This document shows, in pieces, positions 1-6,970 of a DNA stretch of 64,000 bases (positions within the stretch are counted from its first letter, which is position 1; each line of letters begins with the position of its first letter). The stretch comes from a bacterium (GTDB taxonomy: Bacteria > Electryoneota > RPQS01): positions 62,001 to 126,000 of the forward strand of contig JABWCQ010000005.1 of assembly GCA_013360195.1 (NCBI GenBank), written 5' to 3'. Made by a program: the position numbers and the translations under genes. The notes beneath the pieces are model-generated. The model saw nothing but the letters and a program-made list of their open reading frames with translations, made no database searches and was not told the origin of the DNA.

Positions 1-371
1 CACGCGAAAATGACTCCGCCCCAAAACAGGATGGTGGAGATGATGATGATAGGAAACAGCCAGAGCTTTTCTTTGCGCGCGAGCGCGGGGCTGATGAAAC
101 CGTATAACTGCCAAGCGACGAAGGGCGACGCCAGCAGAATGCCGAGCAGCAGCGAAATCTTGATTTCAATGATGAATCCGTCGGACGGCGCCAAGAGCGA
201 CAGCGTTCCCGGAACGGATTTGTGAAACGGCTCCATCAGGAAGTCGCGCGACTTGTCCGCCAGCAGAAATCCGGCAATCGCCCCCACCGCGACGAACAGC
301 ACGCTCCGCAAAAGCCGCTTGCGCAGTTCGTCTATATGATCCCAAAAGGTGAGGGGTTGGTCGGAAGGCAC
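1..371 (-). CDS. tatC: Sec-independent translocase TatC (partial, 5' part)
   Basis: This is the N-terminal 123 codons of TatC, the multi-spanning receptor subunit of the twin-arginine translocase that exports folded proteins across the inner membrane. The gene runs off the left edge of the window. The start is a GTG at 371 with an in-frame stop 15 bases upstream. The product opens with the family hallmark WDHIDELRKRLLRSV, followed by a first membrane segment (VLFVAVGAIAGFLLA), the conserved periplasmic stretch, and the motif IKISLLLGILLASPFVAWQL leading to FISPALARKEK. These are the standard TatC signatures. It lies 29 bases downstream of the queuosine-precursor transporter on the same strand and may be cotranscribed with it. 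No TatA/B gene is visible in the window. Confidence 0.93.
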   Translation of the reverse strand, partial: MPSDQPLTFWDHIDELRKRLLRSVLFVAVGAIAGFLLADKSRDFLMEPFHKSVPGTLSLLAPSDGFIIEIKISLLLGILLASPFVAWQLYGFISPALARKEKLWLFPIIIISTILFWGGVIFA

Positions 372-400
372 GCTGGAGTTGTTTTAGTCTTTTGAAGGTG

Positions 401-1123
401 CTACTTTGCGGTTGCGGCCGTTTCGCCGGCGCCCCACAACCGGAACTTCGTGTGGGTGTCATAGATGTCCACCTGCTCTTTGCGCTTGAGAAAACCGACC
501 GCGGCGTAGGTGACGGGTGTCAGAAGAATTTCGACTCCGCACTTGAATACATAGTTAAAGGCCATCATCAGCCACAGTTCGTTCATCGGAATCACGCCGT
601 AGAAGGCAATCATGACGAACAGCACCGTGTCAATGCCTTCTCCCACGAGAGTGGAGCTGATGGTGCGTGCCCACAGCCGTTTACCCTTGGTGGCAACCTT
701 CAGTTTCGCCAGAATGACCGAATTGGCAAATTCACCAAACAGGTAGGCGACCAGCGAGGCCAGCACGATGCGGGGCACGAAGCCGAGGATGCTTGCAAAG
801 GCCTCTTGATTCGGCCAAATCGCGGCGGGCGGCAGGGCGGTCACGACGGCAAAGGTGAGCGCGGCGAGCGCGTTGGCCGCAAAGCCCAGCCAGATGACTC
901 TGCGCGCGCGGGCAAAGCCATAAACTTCGGTGAGGATATCGCCGAAGATATAGCTGAGCGGGAACAGGAAAGTCCCGCCGTCAAAAGGAAAACTGCCGAA
1001 GCCGACCAGCTTGGTGGCCGCGATATTGGAGATGAGCAGGATGGCGACGAACATTCCGCCGATCAAATCGTAGTAGCGCAGGCCGCGGGGCAGGTCTTTG
1101 GGGAGAACGATCCAGTTGGTCAT
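401..1123 (-). CDS. yhhQ: Queuosine precursor transporter (YhhQ/QPTR family)
   Basis: The 240-residue product is an integral membrane protein of the YhhQ/Vut_1 family, whose studied members import queuosine precursors (queuine, preQ0, preQ1). Seen in the sequence are about six hydrophobic segments, the early motif LISNIAATKLVGFG, the stretch SYIFGDILTEVYGFARARRV, and GEFANSVILAKLKV followed by GEGIDTVLFVMIAFYG; all are family hallmarks. I start it at the ATG at 1123 (MTNWIVLPKDLP); a longer in-frame start at 1216 would overlap the divergent gene and adds a non-conserved tail. No strong ribosome site is seen. It is divergent from queG with 75 bases between starts, and both act on queuosine, which supports the assignment. 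Specificity between precursors cannot be told from sequence. Confidence 0.88.
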   Translation of the reverse strand: MTNWIVLPKDLPRGLRYYDLIGGMFVAILLISNIAATKLVGFGSFPFDGGTFLFPLSYIFGDILTEVYGFARARRVIWLGFAANALAALTFAVVTALPPAAIWPNQEAFASILGFVPRIVLASLVAYLFGEFANSVILAKLKVATKGKRLWARTISSTLVGEGIDTVLFVMIAFYGVIPMNELWLMMAFNYVFKCGVEILLTPVTYAAVGFLKRKEQVDIYDTHTKFRLWGAGETAATAK

Positions 1124-1198
1124 GTGGAGTTTTGGAAAAGGAAGAGCGCACGCGAAATACGACACAACACCCTGAAATCTATTAACTATTGAGCGAAA

Positions 1199-2251
1199 TT
1201 GCAACCAAGCCTTCAACAGAACGTTTCTGACCTGATTTCGGCTAAGGCGCGGGAATTGGGGTTTGATTTGTGCGGAGTTTCGCGGGCGGTCCCGTCACCG
1301 CACGGCGAGCAGGTGCGGACATGGCTGGCCAACGGTATGGCCGGGAGAATGACCTATCTGAATCGTTCGGCGGAGCGGCGAATAAATCCGGAACTCGTGC
1401 TGCCGGGAGTTGCGAGTGTTATCTCCGTAGGGCAGTCGTACTTCACGGGATTTCTTCCCGATGAGATTCGCAACGACCCGTCACGCGGAATCATTGCGAG
1501 TTATGCCTGGGGGCAGGATTATCATGATTTAATGGGGCACGCACTGGAAGAGTTGGCGGAGTTTGTACAGTCACTATCTTTCGATGTGAAGACGAAAGCT
1601 TATGTGGATACGGGACCCGTGTTGGAACGGGAAGTTGCAGCGCGCGCGGGGTTGGGGTTCATCGGCAAGAACACGCTGCTGATTCATCCGAAGATGGGAT
1701 CGAATGTATTTCTCGGTGAGATCCTAACCACACTTGAGCTTGAGCCTTCTCGCCCGCCGAAAAGAGTTTCGTGCGGAAGTTGTTCGAGATGTTTGGATGT
1801 TTGTCCGACGCACGCGTTTCCGTCGGCGTATGTGTTGGATTCGCGGTTGTGTATTTCGTATTTGACGATTGAATTACGCGGCTCGATTCCGGTTGACTTG
1901 AGAGCGAAAATGGGGAATCACATTTTCGGGTGTGATGATTGTCAGACGTGCTGTCCGTGGGTAAATCGGTTTTCAACTCACACTCGGCAGCAGGCTTATG
2001 CGAATACAATCGAGCGCAAGGCTCCCAAACTTGCTGAACTTGCAAAGCTGAGTGGTGCGGAGTTTGTCGAGATGTTCAGGGGCAGCGCGGTGCTGAGACC
2101 GAAATACGAAGGGTTTATGCGAAACGTAGCCGTGGCGATTGGGAATTGGAACACTGAAGATGCAATTGTTGCTTTAGAGCCGTTGCTTAAACATGAAAGT
2201 GAGTTAGTGCGGGAACATGCGGAGTGGGCAAAGACCAATATCTGCATCTAA
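1199..2251 (+). CDS. queG: Epoxyqueuosine reductase QueG
   Basis: QueG reduces epoxyqueuosine to queuosine in the wobble position of certain tRNAs, using cobalamin and two [4Fe-4S] clusters. The 350-residue protein shows the catalytic-region motif DTGPVLEREVAARAGLGFIG, then two ferredoxin-type cluster motifs (CGSCSRCLDVCP and CDDCQTCCPW), and a C-terminal HEAT-like stretch (AIVALEPLLKHESELVREHA). Order and length match the family. The start is a TTG at 1199 preceded by little ribosome-site sequence; the next in-frame candidates would cut conserved N-terminal residues (ARELGFDLCGVSRA). It is divergent from the queuosine-precursor transporter, an informative pairing: the cell appears to salvage a precursor and finish the modification itself. 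The cytoplasm is the site of action. Confidence 0.95.
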   Translation: MQPSLQQNVSDLISAKARELGFDLCGVSRAVPSPHGEQVRTWLANGMAGRMTYLNRSAERRINPELVLPGVASVISVGQSYFTGFLPDEIRNDPSRGIIASYAWGQDYHDLMGHALEELAEFVQSLSFDVKTKAYVDTGPVLEREVAARAGLGFIGKNTLLIHPKMGSNVFLGEILTTLELEPSRPPKRVSCGSCSRCLDVCPTHAFPSAYVLDSRLCISYLTIELRGSIPVDLRAKMGNHIFGCDDCQTCCPWVNRFSTHTRQQAYANTIERKAPKLAELAKLSGAEFVEMFRGSAVLRPKYEGFMRNVAVAIGNWNTEDAIVALEPLLKHESELVREHAEWAKTNICI

Positions 2252-2495
2252 TATAAAGTATATGAACGTTTGTGTAAAGTTTTTGTTCCAAAAAAAATGA
2301 TTTTATGTAAACATTTGTTCAAATTATGATTACAGGGTTTTGGCATTGGAGTTACGAGTTTTGGGAGGTAATTGAGGAGGCATGAAATCGGGGTCACGAG
2401 GCTTGACAGCGGGGGATTTCGGTATTATATTCCTCATGGTGCACCAAAGGGCGGTGCTCCATGGGCGGAAACATAGCAGAAAACGGAGGCACTCC
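2252..2495 (+). promoter_or_regulatory. Promoter and leader hairpin of first Cys-rich/beta-helix unit
   Basis: The AT-rich interval holds TTGACA at 2403-2408 and TATATT at 2426-2431 with a 17-base spacer. The expected transcript start, near 2437, coincides with a hairpin: TGGTGCACC (2437-2445) pairs with GGTGCTCCA (2453-2461), with one mismatch. A ribosome site (GGAGG, 2485-2489) lies six bases before the ATG at 2496. The last ~35 bases are similar to the leader of the second unit. Confidence 0.75.
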
Positions 2496-2981
2496 ATGAG
2501 TAAAGCACCTTCTACCTTGACCGCAGCAGTAATGCTTGCGGTTTTCTTGTGTCTGGGAGGTGCGAAGATTTTCGCGCAGTGCACGTTGTGTATTGACGGG
2601 GGTACTGACCAAACATGCAGTGGGTCATATGATGACTGCGGATCAGACTACGCAAATTGTACAAGCTCGGGGGCATTCACTGTTCCTTGCGACGGCTCAT
2701 ATACACTCAGCGCGGTCATGGATTGCAATGGAGAGGGCTGCCATTGTTCGTCTTGTGTTCATGTTGTGAAAGAAACGACAGGGGTGATTGTGGGCTGGAC
2801 TGACAGCGACTGCAATCAATCACAATGCCAAGCTTCTGTAACTGTTTCTTTGCTAATCAACACGACATACCGCCTTTATGTTTGCAAACGTCCTTGCGAC
2901 GGCTTGTCAACGTGTGAAGAGTGTGATACAGATTGCAAGGCAAAAGGCTGGCTACACAGAGAAGTACTCTCCTGTCCATGA
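2496..2981 (+). CDS. Secreted 18-cysteine protein, unit 1
   Basis: I do not recognise a named family. The 161-residue product has a clear signal peptide (LTAAVMLAVFLCLGGAKIFA, cleavage before QCT) and a mature part with 18 cysteines, enough for nine disulfides. A recognisable end motif is YRLYVCKRPC followed by CEECDTDCKAKGW. A homologue with the same cysteine number lies at 4751-5239 and a more distant one at 57581-58081. The start at 2496 is set by GGAGG six bases upstream and by the signal peptide. The stop overlaps the start of the following beta-helix gene by ATGA, so the two are translationally coupled. Inference: an exported, disulfide-stabilised partner of the beta-helix protein, in the periplasm or at the surface. 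No membrane anchor, lipobox or sorting domain is visible. Confidence 0.85.
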   Translation: MSKAPSTLTAAVMLAVFLCLGGAKIFAQCTLCIDGGTDQTCSGSYDDCGSDYANCTSSGAFTVPCDGSYTLSAVMDCNGEGCHCSSCVHVVKETTGVIVGWTDSDCNQSQCQASVTVSLLINTTYRLYVCKRPCDGLSTCEECDTDCKAKGWLHREVLSCP

Positions 2982-4621
2982 GAGTCTTAATCTTCATAGT
3001 TATTGCCGCAGGTGGTATAACGAGCGGACTCTGGGGGCGGACACTTGCTGTACCGGAGGAATACAACAGTATCGGAAATGCTGTCAATGCGGCGCTCAGC
3101 GGTGACACAATTCTCGTGTCGGCAGGACTGTATGAAGAAGCACTCTCCATTCCAGCAATTACGCTCACAATTCGTGGCACACAGTTGCTGGACTCGGCTA
3201 CGACGGAGTTTGCAATATTAGATCCGACAGGGCTTCCGGGATCTGATACGATGTCTTGCGCAAAATTGTACGGCAGCAGCGTAACATTTGAAGATTTTGT
3301 GTTTCGCAATCGTTGGCAGATGACGGAAGGCCGCGCGGGTTCAAGCACAGGCGGAATCGCTGGCGATACCGCGTCGCGTGAAGTAATATTCCGCAGATGT
3401 GTGTTTGATTCGGTACATGTCGGCGTTGCCCGGATTCCGCGGATGACGTTCGACCATTGCCGGTTTGTGGGGTCGAAAGTGATTGCGGCCTACACATTGT
3501 TTACCGGGAAAGTCTATGCAGACGGGACATGGTTTGATGGTGCAACAGGCTCATTGGTGTATTCCCGCAGAGGAGGACACATCAAGGACTGTCTGTTCAC
3601 GCATCGTGGCACGGGTTATTTGTTTCTGGGCCTGGGCGACAGTCTAGTCGTTGACGGCTGTCGTTTTGTCGGGTTGTCTCCACAAACAGGTGAAGCGTTA
3701 ATAATCCGACCTCGCTGCGGCTCAGAGCTGCGGAACTGCGTTTTTGAGAATCTGCTTGTTGGCCATCCGGTTATTGTTATTCAGGACTCGTGCTTCAACC
3801 AGCCAAAAGGCTGGGAATGCGCGATGAAAGTGACCAACAATCGATTTGTGAATTGCGGATGGGGAGGATTCCCGGAAGGCCAAGGGGGAGAAATGATCCT
3901 GGTGAAATGCAGCGAAGCATCAACTCAGGGTTACATCGCATATCTGGACAGCAATAGCGTGGATTCCGTTGGTGAAGTGAGGGGATCCGCCTCCGGATTC
4001 CTAATTGAGACATCATGCACAATCAAGAATACCCGGTTTGGCAACATACTTCCGGCAAACAAACCACAAATCTTCCTTAACTGCCTTGGCGGCCTGGACA
4101 CCATTTACGTGCGGGGAACAGATTTTTCGCAGGACTATGACGGGATAACTCGCGGTTCACTTGACGGGTCTGTCGTCGACGCCCGTTGGAACTGGTGGGG
4201 ACACGAGAGCGGGCCGTATCATCCGGAGAACAATCCGCAAGGACAAGGGGCAAGTGTTGATGACGGAATCCGGTTCAATCCGTGGCTGTTTTCTGACCCG
4301 GATACCTCAACTCACGGGGACACAACCGAGTCAGTTGGACCTGAGATTGATCTTGTACCGGAGCAATTTTCGATTCGCGCATTTCCGAATCCGTTCAATG
4401 CGCTGACAACACTTGAGATTGAGGTTGCGCGGGCAGGTGAATATGAAGTGGTGTTGTATGATGTGACGGGAAGAATTGCCGCGAACGTTTTCAGAGGGAG
4501 AATTGAGCATTCACAACGACTGAGTGTGGATGCGGCGGGGTTAGCGAGCGGAGTTTATTTTGCACAGTTGACCGGACAGGGCGATGCATCCGCCTTGACC
4601 AAACTTTTGTATTTGCGATAG
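2978..4621 (+). CDS. Right-handed beta-helix protein with type IX sorting domain, unit 1
   Basis: The 547-residue product has a signal peptide (MRVLIFIVIAAGGITSG), a body of parallel beta-helix coils (DGDTILV-type opening, then repeated short strands ending in N or C, such as IKDCLFTHR, VDGCRFVG, LRNCVFENL, VTNNRFVNC), the capping motif NWWGHESGPYHPENNP, and a C-terminal sorting domain from about residue 469 (FPNPFNALTTLEIEV, LYDVTGRIAANVF, GLASGVYFAQL, ending KLLYLR). The fold resembles pectate-lyase-like and NosD-like helices, but no catalytic signature is evident. By its ends it should be exported by Sec and then moved to the surface by the type IX system whose porU/porV lie at 33-40 kb. 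It overlaps the cysteine-rich gene by four bases. Its final 386 bases are nearly identical to the second unit while the helix body is diverged. Confidence 0.9.
   Translation: MRVLIFIVIAAGGITSGLWGRTLAVPEEYNSIGNAVNAALSGDTILVSAGLYEEALSIPAITLTIRGTQLLDSATTEFAILDPTGLPGSDTMSCAKLYGSSVTFEDFVFRNRWQMTEGRAGSSTGGIAGDTASREVIFRRCVFDSVHVGVARIPRMTFDHCRFVGSKVIAAYTLFTGKVYADGTWFDGATGSLVYSRRGGHIKDCLFTHRGTGYLFLGLGDSLVVDGCRFVGLSPQTGEALIIRPRCGSELRNCVFENLLVGHPVIVIQDSCFNQPKGWECAMKVTNNRFVNCGWGGFPEGQGGEMILVKCSEASTQGYIAYLDSNSVDSVGEVRGSASGFLIETSCTIKNTRFGNILPANKPQIFLNCLGGLDTIYVRGTDFSQDYDGITRGSLDGSVVDARWNWWGHESGPYHPENNPQGQGASVDDGIRFNPWLFSDPDTSTHGDTTESVGPEIDLVPEQFSIRAFPNPFNALTTLEIEVARAGEYEVVLYDVTGRIAANVFRGRIEHSQRLSVDAAGLASGVYFAQLTGQGDASALTKLLYLR
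4178..4563 (+). repeat. Near-identical 386-bp direct repeat, copy 1
   Basis: This block encodes the beta-helix cap and sorting domain and aligns without gaps to 6442-6827. By eye there are about 20 differences, so roughly 95% identity, against much weaker similarity in the beta-helix body upstream. It is a product of tandem duplication with conservation or gene conversion of the 3' end. Confidence 0.9.
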
Positions 4622-4655
4622 TTTAGGAGCATTGATTTTATTCTAGTTCACACGC

Positions 4656-4750
4656 TTGACAAATCGAAGGCTTTCGAATATCTTGTTACAGGTGCCGACA
4701 GAAGCGGCGCACGTTTGGGCGGAAAACTTAGCAGAATTCGGAGGCTTGCC
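4656..4750 (+). promoter_or_regulatory. Promoter and ribosome site of second Cys-rich/beta-helix unit
   Basis: TTGACA at 4656-4661 and TATCTT at 4679-4684 are separated by 17 bases. The predicted transcript start near 4691 is followed by a weak, bulged hairpin (GTGCCG with CGGCGCAC). GGAGG (4740-4744) lies six bases before the ATG at 4751. No terminator separates this promoter from the end of the first unit, so read-through is possible. Confidence 0.7.
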
Positions 4751-5239
4751 ATGGCAAAAGTACCTTTCACCTTGACCGCAGCGGTTATGCTTGCGGTTTT
4801 TTTGTGTCTGGGAAATGCGAAAATTCTTGCGCAGTGCACAATCTGTGTTTCGGCAGTGGATCAAACCTGCTCGGGGTCCCATGCGGACTGTGAGACAAGT
4901 ACGGGTGGGTGCAGTTCATCGTCTGTATTTCAAGTGAGTTGCAACGGCAGTTACGATTTGGGCGCAAAGATTTACAGTTGCACAAATGCCTGCGATTGCA
5001 ATTCGTGTGTAATGGTATTGAAGGAAGCAAGCGGCTCTGTTCAGGGTTCTATTCGGTCATTTTGCGAGAACCAGCTATGCTCGCAGACTACCACCGTGTA
5101 CCTTGAGACAGGCATTGACTATCGTCTCTATGTCTGTAAGCGGCCTTGCTCATCCGATCCAGGTATCGACTGTGAAGATTGTGACGAGGACTGCAAAGCT
5201 CTTGGCTGGGTGAGCGGCGCAGTGACGAGTTGCCCATGA
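4751..5239 (+). CDS. Secreted 18-cysteine protein, unit 2
   Basis: Paralogue of the 2496-2981 product: 162 residues, the same signal peptide with few changes (TLTAAVMLAVFLCLGNAKIL), and again 18 cysteines in the mature part. Shared patterns are QCTIC near the N-terminus, SCNGSY, a CDCNSC cluster, YRLYVCKRPC and CEDCDEDCKALGW, and a terminal SCP. The intervening loops are diverged. At the DNA level the signal-peptide segment is much more alike than the mature segment. The start follows GGAGG by six bases. The stop overlaps the next start by ATGA. The function is unknown; the coupling and co-duplication with the beta-helix gene argue that both products work together. Confidence 0.85.
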   Translation: MAKVPFTLTAAVMLAVFLCLGNAKILAQCTICVSAVDQTCSGSHADCETSTGGCSSSSVFQVSCNGSYDLGAKIYSCTNACDCNSCVMVLKEASGSVQGSIRSFCENQLCSQTTTVYLETGIDYRLYVCKRPCSSDPGIDCEDCDEDCKALGWVSGAVTSCP

Positions 5240-6885
5240 GAAGCGCAACTTGTTTACTCATCATTGGCCATCTGATTGCACTACCGGCTTTCAGTGAAGT
5301 GCTACGCGTACCTTCTGTATATGGAACCATTCAGTTCGCGCTATCAAATGTGAGCGATGGGGATACAATTCTTGTCGCGCCGGGGATATATGTAGAATCG
5401 CTGACCACGCCGCCTCGAGTCTTCACATTGAAAAGCGAAGTCCGATTGGATTCAAGCTCGACACAGTTTGCAGTGTTAGACCCGACAGATGTCCCGGGGT
5501 CTGACACTTTGGCAAGCCTTACATTAACCGGAGGTCGCGTGTTCATAGAGGACATGGTCATTCGCAACCGTAGTGGAATGACGGACGGTAGGCCAAGCAG
5601 CATTTCAGGCGGTGTCGTCGGTGATACGGCAGTGCACGAGATATCGGCGACAAGGTGTCTTTTCGATTCTGTGGCAGGCGGGATTTCGCAATGTGATAGA
5701 ATTACACTGCGAGGGTGCCGATTTATCGGTTCCAAAGGCAGCGCAGTGTTTACCGGACTATGGCGCGGCAAACTATTCGCCTATGATACCTGGTTTGATG
5801 GAGCGAATGGGGGGCTGGTTACAAGCGGACGCGGCTGTGAGATAAAAAATTGTTTGTTTACTCAGCGCGGCGAACTTTCAATGTTTGTCGGTCTTGGTGA
5901 CAGTCTGTATATCGAGAATTGCAGATTTGTCGGACTTGATACCATGCGTTTCAATGCTGTGCAATTGCGTCCTCGTTGCGGATCCACCATTCGCGATTGC
6001 GTGTTCGAAAACATCGTAATCAACGGTGGAAACGCTTTATGGGTAACGGACACATGTTTCAATCAGCCCAAAGACTGGGAGTGTGTGTTTAAGATTATAA
6101 ATAATCGCTTTGTAAACTGTGGTTCATCAATTGGCGGTGTACAAAACGGCGGAGAGCCGATCTACATTCAATGTTCTGAAGGTTCCAGCCAGGGCTTTAT
6201 CGCATTGCTTGATAGTAATCGCATTGATTCGACCGGAAGCGTCCGTGGTCATGCATCTGGCATTCTTCTACGAGCATCCGCAGTAATACGAAATACGACT
6301 TTCGGGGACGTATTGCCGCATGGCAAACCGCAAGTTGCAATCTACAACCGATCACTAAACGACACGGTGTACCTGCGGTTCAACTCTTTTTCGCAAGACT
6401 TCAGCGGAGTAGATTACTTTCTGGCCGGTAATACGCTCGTTGACGCCCGTTGGAACTGGTGGGGACACGAGAGCGGGCCGTATCATCCTCAGAACAACCC
6501 GCAAGGACAAGGGGCAAGTGTTGATGACGGAATCCGGTTCAATCCGTGGCTGTTGTCTGACCCGGATACCTCAACTCACGGGGACACAACCGAGTCAGTT
6601 GGACCTGAGATTGATTTTGCACCGGAGCAATTTTCGATCCGGGCATTCCCGAATCCGTTCAATGCGGTGACGACACTTGAGATTGAGGTTGCGCGGGCGG
6701 GTGAATATGAAGTGGTGTTGTATGATGTGACGGGGAGAGTTGCGGCAAATGTTTTCAGAGGGAGAATTGAGCATTCACAACGACTGAGTGTGGATGCGGC
6801 GGGGTTGTCGAGTGGAGTTTATTTTGCCAGATTAAGCGGAAGTGAGGGAGCGCTTGCCGTTGGAAAGGTTTTGTTGTTAAAGTGA
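5236..6885 (+). CDS. Right-handed beta-helix protein with type IX sorting domain, unit 2
   Basis: Paralogue of the 2978-4621 product, 549 residues. It has a signal peptide (CLLIIGHLIALPAFS), beta-helix coils (IKNCLFTQR, IENCRFVGL, IRDCVFENI, INNRFVNCG), the cap NWWGHESGPYHPQNNPQGQG, and a sorting domain (FPNPFNAVTTLEIEV, LYDVTGRVAANVF, GLSSGVYFARL, ending KVLLLK). The start ATG at 5236 overlaps the stop of the cysteine-rich gene; a TTG two codons earlier is less likely. The 3' 386-base block is about 95% identical to unit 1, while the helix body is diverged in sequence but collinear. The gene ends just before a hairpin terminator. A role in surface binding of polysaccharide or another polymer is possible from the fold, but no catalytic residues can be assigned. 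Confidence 0.9.
   Translation: MRSATCLLIIGHLIALPAFSEVLRVPSVYGTIQFALSNVSDGDTILVAPGIYVESLTTPPRVFTLKSEVRLDSSSTQFAVLDPTDVPGSDTLASLTLTGGRVFIEDMVIRNRSGMTDGRPSSISGGVVGDTAVHEISATRCLFDSVAGGISQCDRITLRGCRFIGSKGSAVFTGLWRGKLFAYDTWFDGANGGLVTSGRGCEIKNCLFTQRGELSMFVGLGDSLYIENCRFVGLDTMRFNAVQLRPRCGSTIRDCVFENIVINGGNALWVTDTCFNQPKDWECVFKIINNRFVNCGSSIGGVQNGGEPIYIQCSEGSSQGFIALLDSNRIDSTGSVRGHASGILLRASAVIRNTTFGDVLPHGKPQVAIYNRSLNDTVYLRFNSFSQDFSGVDYFLAGNTLVDARWNWWGHESGPYHPQNNPQGQGASVDDGIRFNPWLLSDPDTSTHGDTTESVGPEIDFAPEQFSIRAFPNPFNAVTTLEIEVARAGEYEVVLYDVTGRVAANVFRGRIEHSQRLSVDAAGLSSGVYFARLSGSEGALAVGKVLLLK
6442..6827 (+). repeat. Near-identical 386-bp direct repeat, copy 2
   Basis: Gap-free partner of 4178-4563. It covers the end of the beta-helix, the linker and the sorting domain of the unit 2 protein. 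Confidence 0.9.
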
Positions 6886-6942
6886 GACAATTTCCCTTGC
6901 GGGTCTGGAGACCCACAACGGCTTGGGCTTAGAATTAAGAAC

Positions 6943-6970
6943 GGCAGCCTTGCGGCTGCCTTTCATTTTA
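6943..6970. terminator. Bidirectional intrinsic terminator between beta-helix unit 2 and the NtrC-type gene
   Basis: A perfect hairpin GGCAGCC-TTGC-GGCTGCC (6943-6960) is followed by TTTCATTTTAT on the plus strand. It sits between converging genes. A smaller hairpin (GGGTC-TGGA-GACCC, 6901-6914) precedes it. Confidence 0.75.

Noticed and set aside
392-1192. 266-codon plus-strand open frame
   Set aside because: It lies antisense to the membrane transporter gene, whose product has clear family motifs; the frame gives a charged, unrecognisable sequence.
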